From Chitinophaga pinensis (GTDB taxonomy: Bacteria > Bacteroidota > Bacteroidia > NS11-12g > UBA955), in the NCBI GenBank assembly GCA_945888525.1, contig CAMDAF010000017.1, forward strand, positions 1 to 45,468: a DNA stretch of 45,468 bases, written 5' to 3'. Below the pieces are notes generated by a model that saw nothing but the letters and a program-made list of their open reading frames with translations, was not told the DNA's origin and ran no database searches. A program made the translations under genes and the position numbers. Numbering within the stretch: the stretch's first letter is position 1; each line of letters opens with the position of its first letter. Shown in pieces: positions 1 to 7,151 of this stretch.

Positions 1-23
1 TTATTAATTTTCATATTGTGAAA

Positions 24-848
24 TTATAGATTTACCATTAACCCTGTTGAATAACTGTAATAAAATGTTTGTATAGGAACCACCCTGTAAGCGTCTGAAA
101 AATGGTCCCAATGCACAAAAAAACTAAACTTATCTGTTGCCCTGTAATACACATTGGCATCTAAAAACCAGCGCAAGTTTTTGAAATTGGAATTCACGGG
201 CATTTGCAAATAGGATACGATTGAACAATCGACCGACTTTGACAATTTAAAAGACGACTTTAAGTAGGTGTTTAGTCTAAACATTTGCCTTTCTTTTTTG
301 CTCGTATTTTGAGCCAATACATCATCGGCTACACCAGAATAGTTCCAACGTTCATTTTCGTGAAACAAACCAATACCTGCATAAAAATCAGACTTGTTTT
401 TATCAAACAGTTTAAAACGCAGATTACTCCCGTACAGGTAACGGTATTCCATACCCCAAGCCCCATTCCATTGGTACTGGGCATAAAGCTCTGTGCTAAA
501 TTTTCTTTGGTCATTGTCGCGGTAGCGGATATGCAACATACCCTCATTCTGAATCTTACTCATGCCACTGTATACCAAGTCATTTTTAAACATGCCCAGC
601 AATACATGTTTGTTTTTGAAGAAGCGGTCAAATTCCAATGAGGTGTTGAGGTTTAAAATATTTTTCTTCTGCTTGTCTGATGAAAAATTTATACCGCCAC
701 AGAAGTCCCAATTCTTTCGCAATGAATCGGCAGCAAACTCCCTATCGATGTTCAAAATTTGAGCATCTAATTTGTTCCAAATAAAACAAAAACAAAGCAG
801 AAATAAATTGAGTCTATTCACAGGAATCTTAACGAATTTGTAGAACAT
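24..848 (-). CDS. Probable outer-membrane beta-barrel protein (DUF481-like)
   Basis: 274 residues. The N-terminus has a hydrophobic stretch (about residues 13-26, LNLFLLCFCFIW) ending near LDAQ, which reads as a signal peptide. The rest is rich in alternating aromatic/polar segments such as YAQYQWNGAWGMEYRYLYG and ends in a short hydrophobic strand, as in small outer-membrane barrels. The pattern resembles DUF481 (YdiY-like) proteins, which are of unknown function. The ATG at 848 was kept because it gives the signal peptide. No strong ribosome site is visible, and the start lies inside a possible 40-codon ORF (818-940), so translation may be coupled. Family assignment is by eye and tentative; outer-membrane location is inferred. 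Confidence 0.6.
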   Translation of the reverse strand: MFYKFVKIPVNRLNLFLLCFCFIWNKLDAQILNIDREFAADSLRKNWDFCGGINFSSDKQKKNILNLNTSLEFDRFFKNKHVLLGMFKNDLVYSGMSKIQNEGMLHIRYRDNDQRKFSTELYAQYQWNGAWGMEYRYLYGSNLRFKLFDKNKSDFYAGIGLFHENERWNYSGVADDVLAQNTSKKERQMFRLNTYLKSSFKLSKSVDCSIVSYLQMPVNSNFKNLRWFLDANVYYRATDKFSFFVHWDHFSDAYRVVPIQTFYYSYSTGLMVNL

Positions 849-940
849 CTGGATAAGGAATTAAAGCGGTAAAGAACAAACAATGAACCGATGCCGATAA
901 CAAAGGTCAAAACGACTTGAATTATAATAATTAATTTCAT
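818..940 (-). CDS. Possible small single-helix membrane peptide (40 aa)
   Basis: An ATG ORF of 40 codons begins MKLIIIIQVVLTFVIGIGSL and ends RFL. The first 24 residues form one clear hydrophobic helix followed by a basic tail (YRF..R). It lies between the 149-residue membrane protein (ending at 990) and the DUF481-like gene, and its 3' end overlaps the latter's start by 31 bases. The overlap and position suggest a coupled small gene, but 40 codons can occur by chance and no strong ribosome site is seen. Function unknown. Confidence 0.35.
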   Translation of the reverse strand: MKLIIIIQVVLTFVIGIGSLFVLYRFNSLSRCSTNSLRFL

Positions 941-989
941 GATTTAAGGTTGATAATATAATGCGGTGGTTTCCCATCTTCATTCAAAA

Positions 990-1439
990 TCACTTTCTCA
1001 ATTCTGATGGAGAAATTTGCAAGTACTCTCCCTTTTTCGTGCGGACGACATACTTAATGCTATAGTCCGTGGCATTACCAGCAATGCTAAGGGAATTAAT
1101 CACAACGGGTGTGCTATCTGGCATTACCATAGCTGATTCACCAAATTTAAAAGGCAGCAGAGAATAAATCGAATCCCTAAGCGATGCAGAACGAATAACA
1201 GCCTTATAGGGCAAATATTCTCCAAGCTCTTTTTGGGTATTATTGAGCTGCATCTGCAACTTATTTTGAGCTTCGTTTTGCTTCGCTATTTGGCTTTGCA
1301 ATTGAGATAGTTCACTTGTATGGCCATTTTTAGCCTCGCGCAATTGAACGAATAAATAGATAGTTAAACCAATAAGTATAACATAAATGCTTATGGTTTT
1401 CCAACTGTATTTTGAAGGATTGGTAGTGTCTGTTGTCAT
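990..1439 (-). CDS. Hypothetical membrane-anchored coiled-coil protein
   Basis: 149 residues. A short polar N-terminus is followed by one transmembrane helix (about residues 14-32, ISIYVILIGLTIYLFV). Next comes a Gln/Leu-rich heptad stretch (about 40-75, SELSQLQSQIAKQNEAQNKL) that should form a coiled coil, then a small C-terminal domain of about 70 residues. Topology suggests a cytoplasmic N-terminus and an outer soluble part. I do not recognise a family. It is read in the same direction as the DUF481-like gene and the genes around 1.5-2.4 kb, but gaps of 50-95 bases do not prove an operon. Confidence 0.65.
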   Translation of the reverse strand: MTTDTTNPSKYSWKTISIYVILIGLTIYLFVQLREAKNGHTSELSQLQSQIAKQNEAQNKLQMQLNNTQKELGEYLPYKAVIRSASLRDSIYSLLPFKFGESAMVMPDSTPVVINSLSIAGNATDYSIKYVVRTKKGEYLQISPSELRK

Positions 1440-1534
1440 GATTGTCTATATTTTAATTTGGGTCGAAATTATGAACTGGATGTAGATTAACGAGTTAAAT
1501 TTTTCTTTTTAATTAATGCTAAAAAGTATACCTC

Positions 1535-1903
1535 TTAGCGATGATACCAAGAATGAGAGCCTTTATTGGCACCGCAGCATGTTGATGCACTTGGGGAACT
1601 TCCTGCTAAGTATACCTCAGCATCACAATTACGACAAGTATAATTGTAATCCCCAGCTTTGCCACAAAACCAATAATTATGCATACCACTAGACGCTTTC
1701 TTGCAGCCATTTTCCCAAGGCGCTGTTGTGGCTTTTTTTGTTTTGCAACAATTGACGCAAATGTACCATGCCTCATCAGCGAAAGCAGACTTCGTGCTTG
1801 CCATTTCAGCATGAGAATTACTGTTTACTTTTATTGTATATGTAAATGCAAATAAAACAGAAATAGCAATAACTAAAAGGCTAATTAGAATCGGTTTTTT
1901 CAT
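1535..1903 (-). CDS. Secreted protein with two zinc-ribbon-like Cys/His modules
   Basis: 122 residues from the ATG at 1903. A longer reading to 1972 adds 23 residues in front of the signal peptide and is unlikely. Residues 1-20 (MKKPILISLLVIAISVLFAF) form a signal peptide or anchor. The mature part carries two similar modules: CVNC followed by GCKKASSGMHNYW, then CRNC followed by TCCGANKGSHSWY. Each has a CxxC pair, a later Cys and an H-x-W ending, a pattern that suggests zinc or disulfide binding. Similar short CxxC...HxW proteins occur as uncharacterised proteins in many bacteria. The role is unknown. An exported location with so many cysteines leaves disulfides as an alternative to metal. 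Confidence 0.65.
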   Translation of the reverse strand: MKKPILISLLVIAISVLFAFTYTIKVNSNSHAEMASTKSAFADEAWYICVNCCKTKKATTAPWENGCKKASSGMHNYWFCGKAGDYNYTCRNCDAEVYLAGSSPSASTCCGANKGSHSWYHR

Positions 1904-1968
1904 TTGATTTTTTTTATTAATTTGACATAACGAATATAGAACAAATTTAATAAAATGCAATCTATTAA

Positions 1969-2418
1969 TCAAAAAATAAGGCCTGACAAGAGATAAACAT
2001 TCCCCTGGTAATTGTAATTCAAAGGGTTGTAGTCTTTGGTAATGAAATTATTGCGTTTTATAATTTGCTTCACAAAGCGACCCTTCTCATTTGTAAAGGT
2101 GATTGTATAGGCTTTATAAAAATAATCGTAGGCGATTGTTGCATTCTTAGCAAAAAGAAGACCATTCTTATACACATAGAACTTAGGCACTAAATTGCCA
2201 TTTTCTCTTAATTCACGAGATTGAATAAGGCCCACTTGCATCATGCCTTGGAAAGCCAAGTCAGGTTCATTTGGCGTTAAAGCAAGCAAATCATCTTTAA
2301 CCAAGGAATTACTGGAATCAGTTGTTTCGGTGCTTTCAACAAGCCGATTGACAATGTTTTGGTCTATACCCCTTTCGATACAGTGAGTCCATTTGGTCTG
2401 AACGAAGGGGGGGGGCAA
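1969..2418 (-). CDS. Hypothetical protein, probably missing its true 5' end
   Basis: The open frame encodes 149 residues only if a TTG at 2418 is used. An in-frame TAA lies a few codons upstream, and the first in-frame ATG is deep inside the protein. The start falls on a run of nine G on the plus strand (nine C in the mRNA, 2407-2415). An ATG at 2438-2436 reads into the run in another frame and would join this frame with a one-base change in the run. The C-terminal part (FYVYKNGLLFAKNATIAYDY onward) looks like an ordinary folded domain, but I recognise no family. The gene is therefore truncated, slippage-controlled or affected by a homopolymer sequencing error. Confidence 0.45.
   Translation of the reverse strand: MPPPFVQTKWTHCIERGIDQNIVNRLVESTETTDSSNSLVKDDLLALTPNEPDLAFQGMMQVGLIQSRELRENGNLVPKFYVYKNGLLFAKNATIAYDYFYKAYTITFTNEKGRFVKQIIKRNNFITKDYNPLNYNYQGNVYLLSGLIF
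2407..2415. repeat. Nine-base G homopolymer at a gene start
   Basis: Nine consecutive G (C on the coding strand) lie at the very start of the minus-strand ORF ending at 1969. A run of this length is unusual in such AT-rich DNA and is prone to slippage both in cells and in sequencing. It separates two reading frames (see the gene entry). Confidence 0.9.
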
Positions 2419-2438
2419 TTTGACCGGATTTTACGCAT

Positions 2439-3071
2439 TTAGCAACAGATTAATAGATTATCTACATTCACCTAAATAAAGTATTTTGAAACCTTTTTAG
2501 ATGTGAACTTAAGCCTTTAATTTTAGTATAAAATCAAACACTTTAAGTTTTAAAATTTATAAAAAGAGACGATAAAATTATCTTTGTTTTAATATTAAAC
2601 CCAACTTAGGGGTTAGGTTTGATATCCTACTTATTTTTTGATTAGATATTTAAGCAAACAGAAAAAGTGGCATTGCTTTGAGAATATGCAGCATTGCTTA
2701 ATGAAAAAAACAGCCAAAACAAAACGCCAAACAAGAAGCTTGATTGAGGTGGTGTGTTTTTATGCTTGCTCAAAATTATGGAATACAACAAATTTACGTT
2801 ATGGTAACAAGCCCTCAAGGTTTTAAAGCAAACCAAAAGTGTTACAAAAGCGTTACAAAAAATGAAGAATGAGAGGGGAAGGGAAGTTATAGTGTTTGGA
2901 TTGAAAACAAAACGAAATTTAATAAAAACTTGTACTTTTATTCAGACCCAATCCACATTAAAACATAAAATTAGGCACTTTTAATACGAACGTAACCTTT
3001 AATTACTATTTTTTAATTAATTTTGAATTTTGGTATTCTTTTACTAAAATAAAGAAATCGATAAGAACAAT
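2439..3071. other. Intergenic region, 633 bases, with possible gene debris
   Basis: No convincing intact gene. On the minus strand 2642-2836 encodes 64 residues ending in a signal-peptide-like stretch (FLFGVLFWLFFSLSNAAYSQ) and then stops 11 residues later. This could be the detached 5' end of a secreted-protein gene, perhaps of the headless gene at 1969-2418, but that is speculative. A TATCTTTG (2579-2586, plus) fits the TAnnTTTG -7 consensus, without a clear -33 element. An imperfect inverted repeat (about 2599-2622, AAACCCAAC with GTTAGGTTT) follows. The last 70 bases before 3072 are very AT-rich and probably hold the promoter of the DUF805 gene. Confidence 0.5.
2835..2856. promoter_or_regulatory. 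Tandem 11-bp repeat, operator-like
   Basis: Two adjacent units, AAAAGTGTTAC and AAAAGCGTTAC, differ at one base. The 11-base period, about one helical turn, is what a dimeric regulator bound on one face of DNA would need. The unit lies about 215 bases before the DUF805 gene. A related GCGTTACAAAAG occurs on the minus strand in the degP/sigma divergent region near 32.08 kb. No known regulator motif is recognised. Confidence 0.25.
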
Positions 3072-3444
3072 ATGAAATATTACAGTCTCGCAATTCAAAA
3101 CTACCACAACATAAAGGGAAGAACACGTCGCAGTGAGTATTGGTTATTTTTTATCTATAATTTTATGTTTATGGTTCTTTCAATTATACTCAATAGTATC
3201 ATTGGAACAAGTTTTTTTGGTGCCGGTTTCGGATATATTTCCCTAGTTTATTATCTATGGATATTAATCACTGTTTTCACTATTTCAGCAAGAAGAATAC
3301 ATGACACAGCTTCAAGCGGCCGTTATCAATTAATGGGTTCCCCCTTGCCGGCGGGATTTAATGTCCATAAAACTGTTTACTGAAAGCCAATTTGGTAAAT
3401 ATCAATATGGTAAAAACCCAAAGCAAAATCTTTATAATTATTGA
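3072..3444 (+). pseudogene. DUF805 membrane protein, frameshifted
   Basis: The first 85 or so codons match DUF805, a small inner-membrane family of unknown function. They show GRTRRSEYW near residue 17, two hydrophobic helices (about 26-45 and 51-72) and the hallmark ARRIHDTASSG. After that the frame runs to an early stop at residue 103. The family's usual end, TESQFGKYQYGKNPK, is present in another frame and stops at 3444. The middle (PLAGG, then LMSIKLF) can be recovered by two shifts, near the CCCCC at about 3342 and near GGCGGGATT at about 3352. A repaired protein would be about 124 residues, the usual family length. Either a recent pseudogene or two homopolymer errors in the sequence. 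Confidence 0.75.
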
Positions 3445-3500
3445 TATTATACACTCAACTAAAAAAATTAATATATACCCAAATTTAACAACACAATTTT

Positions 3501-4145
3501 ATGAAAGGATTCAAAAAATGCGACATAGGTCACTTCTTTAAAGACGACCTTGAATTTTGCCCTTATTGTCCTGGTAACAATGCCAATAATGCGACGCAAA
3601 TCAACAACCCAATAAGCGATAAAACACAAATAAGTGGAGGGGATAGCAGCGCAAGCGATAAAACTCAGATTATCGGTGGTGGAGGTGAAATTAATCAATC
3701 CACTCAAATTTTTGGCGGTGGCAGCAACAATCCCCAAAGCCCTAAAAGGGATCTAAACAGAACCTTTATCCAAGGGATAGAAATCAATGATGAAGGTAAA
3801 AATGTTGTAATGGAAACGGCCAGACAATCACGTAAAATTGTAGGATGGATAATTTCTTATTCGCTGGATGCTATGGGGCTTGACTTCAGAATATACGAAG
3901 GGAATAATACCATTGGACGTGATCCTGAAAATACAATAACTGTAGCCAATGACTCGGCAATTTCTGGCAAACACGTCACTATTTTATTTAGAATGAACAA
4001 ATTCTACATTAAAGATGAAATGGCTGTCAATGGAACTTTCATTAACGAAGAACTTATCGAGATAGGTAAACCATACGAATTAAATGATGGTGATACCATT
4101 CGATTAGGTGGCACATCCTTGTTTAAATTCAAATCTGCATTATAA
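3501..4145 (+). CDS. Zinc-ribbon and FHA-domain protein with TQI repeats
   Basis: 214 residues and first gene of the phospho-signalling operon. The N-terminus has a small Cys cluster (C7, H11, C20, C23: KKCDIGHFF...FCPYC) like a zinc ribbon. Residues 39-77 are three 13-residue repeats, each with TQI followed by Gly (T42, T55, T68), plus a leading TQI at T32. Residues about 127-212 are an FHA domain, a phosphothreonine-peptide reader, with the expected G139-R140, S155 and H158, and N177-G178. There is no signal peptide or membrane helix, so it is cytoplasmic. By analogy with GarA/Fha proteins the Thr-rich linker may be phosphorylated by the operon's kinases and bound by FHA domains; this is inference. 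The next gene starts after 5 bases. No clear TAnnTTTG promoter is visible in 3445-3500. Confidence 0.88.
   Translation: MKGFKKCDIGHFFKDDLEFCPYCPGNNANNATQINNPISDKTQISGGDSSASDKTQIIGGGGEINQSTQIFGGGSNNPQSPKRDLNRTFIQGIEINDEGKNVVMETARQSRKIVGWIISYSLDAMGLDFRIYEGNNTIGRDPENTITVANDSAISGKHVTILFRMNKFYIKDEMAVNGTFINEELIEIGKPYELNDGDTIRLGGTSLFKFKSAL
3615..3731 (+). repeat. Three coding repeats of 39 bases (13 residues, TQI core)
   Basis: Residues 39-51, 52-64 and 65-77 of the first FHA protein align as (S/N)(D/Q)(K/S)TQI(S/I/F)GG plus four variable residues. Thr spacing is exactly 13. Gly after the TQI core makes the linker flexible and exposed, as suits a phosphoacceptor or short peptide ligand. Confidence 0.8.
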
Positions 4146-4150
4146 ATTCT

Positions 4151-5725
4151 ATGACTAAGTTTTCTTCAAAACTGTTAATTGCTTTTTTTACGTTAACATT
4201 TGCAATTAATGGAATTTCTCAGAAACTATTAAAACCTTCAACGCCAGTTGCAGATTCATTTCCAGTTGTAACTGGTGAATTATGGTACCGTGGATCTGGG
4301 AACACGGCTTTAACAAAAGACCAGTTAAGCATTTCAGAAAACGGCAAAAAAGTTGAATATACGCTTGCGCTAAAAGAATTCAAATCAGCTGCACCCAAAA
4401 ACAAAAGAATTGTTTTTCTAATAGAGAACCATTGGCTACCTATTGGAGTTGCAGAAAGGAAGTTCTTTAATGAAGTTATTTCAAGGGGAATTCGCAATTC
4501 AATAAACCCCGGCGACCAGGTAATGGTTGCAAGTTTTGATTGGTACAGAGATGGGAAATATATGTACCAGGAAACCAATGGGTATACCGATGACATTTCT
4601 GAAATTTTAAGCGCAGTAAGCTCTATTAAGGCCAAATCAAAACGAAATCAGCCTCAAACAGGTTCAGACATCAATCAATCTTTGATGGAAACACTTCGTT
4701 TCATGAATCAATCAAACGATTCCATACTCTCTGCAATTTTTCTTTTCTCTGACGAAATGGATAACATAGTTGGAAAGATTCAGTCCATTGATGTAAAAAT
4801 CGAGTCCATCAAGAGTAATATACCAATTTATGCACTATCCTATTATAACGCCAGCCGCTATGGTCAAATCATTAAAAATGAAATATGCGAACCCAGTTAT
4901 GGCGATTATTATGCAAGCAAATCAAACAATGTAGATTCAAGCGCTGTAAAACTTTCAATGTTTTTGGATGATATGATAGAAAAAAACAGAGGCAGTTTAT
5001 ACACATACACCTATACATCGCAATTAAATAAAGATAAACAATCTGCTGAATTGAGTTTTGAAGTTAAATCGCTTCCAAATGCAGAAAAAGTCACTTTGCT
5101 TATTCCTACTAAATCGTTAACAGAATGGGTTATTGACAATAAAATTGCATCAATAGCCTGTGCTCTTGGTTTCATCCTGCTTATTATCTTGATTGTATTT
5201 TACATTAAGCAATCAAAGAAAAAACTTTTGCAACAAAAGGAAGAATTACAAAAAACACAAGCAGAATTGCAAAATCAAGCCATTAAAGCAGATAGTGAGA
5301 AAAAAGAAACCGATGCCCGTTTATTAAAAATACAACAGGAACAAATTGAAAAAGAGAATGAAATAGAACGCGCCAAAGCTTCTGAAACAGCAAAAAAAGA
5401 AGAAGAAAGATTAACTAAGCTCATGCTTTTAAAAGGTGCTTTCCCGAAATTAAACTATTCTTATCAAGGAAACAATGGGAGCATAGAGGTGAACTGCCCT
5501 GTTTTTACAATAGGTCGAGAAACCACTAACATGTTTTACATTCAATTGAATACCGTATCTAAAAAACATGCTGTTATTAAATTTCATGAGAATGGCACTT
5601 ATAGTATTACGGATACGGGCAGCTCAAACGGCACCATGGTGAATGGTGCAAAAATTTCAGAAACCACATTAAAAAGTGGAGACTTCATACAAATTGGCGA
5701 TATAGGTATTACATTCCAAAATTAA
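4151..5725 (+). CDS. Membrane protein: exported vWA-like domain, coiled coil, cytoplasmic FHA
   Basis: 524 residues. Order: signal peptide (1-24, ending GISQ); an exported domain (about 35-315) whose centre (about 85-270) has the alternating strands and helices of a von Willebrand A fold (IVFLIENH, QVMVASFDW, SAIFLFSDEMDN, IPIYALSYY); one membrane helix (about 332-352); a charged coiled coil (about 353-425, KKLLQQKEELQKTQAELQ); and an FHA domain (about 440-524) with G-R-E near 453, SKKHA and SSNGTMVNG. The usual vWA metal motif DxSxS is replaced by IENHW, so metal binding is probably lost. Topology puts vWA outside and FHA inside, fitting a receptor that links an outside partner to phosphoproteins. 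Five bases after the previous stop, three before the next start. Confidence 0.85.
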   Translation: MTKFSSKLLIAFFTLTFAINGISQKLLKPSTPVADSFPVVTGELWYRGSGNTALTKDQLSISENGKKVEYTLALKEFKSAAPKNKRIVFLIENHWLPIGVAERKFFNEVISRGIRNSINPGDQVMVASFDWYRDGKYMYQETNGYTDDISEILSAVSSIKAKSKRNQPQTGSDINQSLMETLRFMNQSNDSILSAIFLFSDEMDNIVGKIQSIDVKIESIKSNIPIYALSYYNASRYGQIIKNEICEPSYGDYYASKSNNVDSSAVKLSMFLDDMIEKNRGSLYTYTYTSQLNKDKQSAELSFEVKSLPNAEKVTLLIPTKSLTEWVIDNKIASIACALGFILLIILIVFYIKQSKKKLLQQKEELQKTQAELQNQAIKADSEKKETDARLLKIQQEQIEKENEIERAKASETAKKEEERLTKLMLLKGAFPKLNYSYQGNNGSIEVNCPVFTIGRETTNMFYIQLNTVSKKHAVIKFHENGTYSITDTGSSNGTMVNGAKISETTLKSGDFIQIGDIGITFQN

Positions 5726-5728
5726 AAA

Positions 5729-7144
5729 ATGACATTAATTAAAATTGAACAAACAGGCCTAACCGACATAGGCAATGTAAGAAAAGCAAACGAAGACAAT
5801 TTCGGTTTTATCGAAGGGAAATTAGGGCCCATTTTTACCGTTTGCGATGGTATGGGAGGCCATGTCGGCGGCGCAACAGCTTCTCAAATTGCGGTTAAAT
5901 GCATTTTAGAATACCTTGCATCATCCGATTTGAGAGTTCCTGCAGTAGAAATCAACAATGCAATTGTACTGGCCAATCAAGAAATCCTTGAAACTGCCGC
6001 AGCCAACCCTGAATTAAAGGGAATGGGAACTACTTGCACGGTCATGTTGGTGATCAATGATAGCATCCATATTGGACATGTTGGTGATAGTAGAATTTAT
6101 TTGCTCAGCGACAACAAACTTCATAGAATAACCAAAGACCATTCTTTTGTTCAAAACCTTGTCGATTCAGGTGCAATTAGCGACAGTGAAGCTGAAAGCC
6201 ATCCCCGCAAAAACGAACTTACCAGGGCATTAGGGGTTAGAAATTTGGTTGAACCAACCACCAACTCTAATCCAATTTATCCAAAGCAAGGAGATGTATT
6301 CATGCTTTGTTCAGATGGCTTATGCGGTCTGGTTAATGACAGCGAAATGCAAAACATACTGAACCAAAACCCGCAATTAGATTTAGCTGCACAAGCACTG
6401 ATAATGGCGGCCAAACAAGCTGGAGGGCATGACAATATCACAGTTCAAGTTGCGAAGATTACAGAAAGCCCTTACAAAGTATCCACATTCCCTGATTTTT
6501 CTCCTAAAGAAAATCTTAGCAAAACATTCTATCAAGTACCTTATGAGCCAGAGGTAAAAATCAAAGCAAAATTCCCTAAGAATATAAGCAAAACACATTG
6601 GCTTGTTTATTGCCTAATCGTTCTTTCTTTAACTTCGGGAATTTATCTTTATAAAATATGGAAAGATAAACAAATTGAGATGGCGGATGCTGATGGAGGC
6701 TCCAATCCGAAAGACCCTAAGGATGGCAAAGGCAATGATAAAGTTAATGATAAAGAAGGCGAACGTGATGAAGGAGAGACAACAGTTTTCTATGAAGATA
6801 ATGATTTATTGTCTTGTGACTCTACTTTAAGTGACGGTTCTTTGGTGCACTTGGTGGCTAAGGATGAGGTCTATGGTAAAGTACTCAACAAGCACGAAGC
6901 ACATTACGAAAACGATTATATTTTTACGGAGGTTATATATGAAGACAAAACTAAAGTAAATAAAAATAATATAACGAGAGACAAAAAGCTCAAATGGAAA
7001 AAGAATAAAAAAGCTGAAACTGTGGTTGAGAAAACAACTGAAGAAAGGAAAGCTAAGGCCCCTTTAAAAGCTAGAGCTACGAGAGACTCGCTTAACCAAG
7101 TTAAAAGAGATACAACAAAAAATTCCAAAACGCCCAATGTTTAA
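5729..7144 (+). CDS. PP2C-family Ser/Thr phosphatase with membrane helix and C-terminal tail
   Basis: 471 residues. Residues about 8-242 are a bacterial PP2C (Stp/PrpC) domain. GNVRKANEDNF, CDGMGGHVGG (D40, G41), GMGTTC, GHVGDSRIYLL, the DHS motif, CSDGLCGLV (D196) and GGHDNITV (D235) supply the metal-binding and structural motifs. The enzyme removes phosphate from phospho-Ser/Thr proteins and is the natural counterpart of the neighbouring kinases. A hydrophobic helix follows (about 290-311). After it come an acidic/Lys-rich linker, a small module (about 350-415) that could be SH3-like, and a very basic tail. Most stand-alone bacterial PP2Cs are about 240-260 residues, so the anchored C-terminal half is extra. 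With the phosphatase domain inside, the C-terminal module lies outside. Confidence 0.93.
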   Translation: MTLIKIEQTGLTDIGNVRKANEDNFGFIEGKLGPIFTVCDGMGGHVGGATASQIAVKCILEYLASSDLRVPAVEINNAIVLANQEILETAAANPELKGMGTTCTVMLVINDSIHIGHVGDSRIYLLSDNKLHRITKDHSFVQNLVDSGAISDSEAESHPRKNELTRALGVRNLVEPTTNSNPIYPKQGDVFMLCSDGLCGLVNDSEMQNILNQNPQLDLAAQALIMAAKQAGGHDNITVQVAKITESPYKVSTFPDFSPKENLSKTFYQVPYEPEVKIKAKFPKNISKTHWLVYCLIVLSLTSGIYLYKIWKDKQIEMADADGGSNPKDPKDGKGNDKVNDKEGERDEGETTVFYEDNDLLSCDSTLSDGSLVHLVAKDEVYGKVLNKHEAHYENDYIFTEVIYEDKTKVNKNNITRDKKLKWKKNKKAETVVEKTTEERKAKAPLKARATRDSLNQVKRDTTKNSKTPNV

Positions 7145-7151
7145 TTAAACA

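Noticed and set aside
1535-1972. Longer start (1972) for the Cys-rich protein
   Set aside because: It would put 23 residues in front of a good signal peptide; ATG 1903 is more natural.
2638-2826. Plus-strand ORF of 62 codons after a TATCTTTG element
   Set aside because: TTG start, basic low-complexity sequence, no ribosome site, and it mirrors a minus-strand ORF with more protein-like content.
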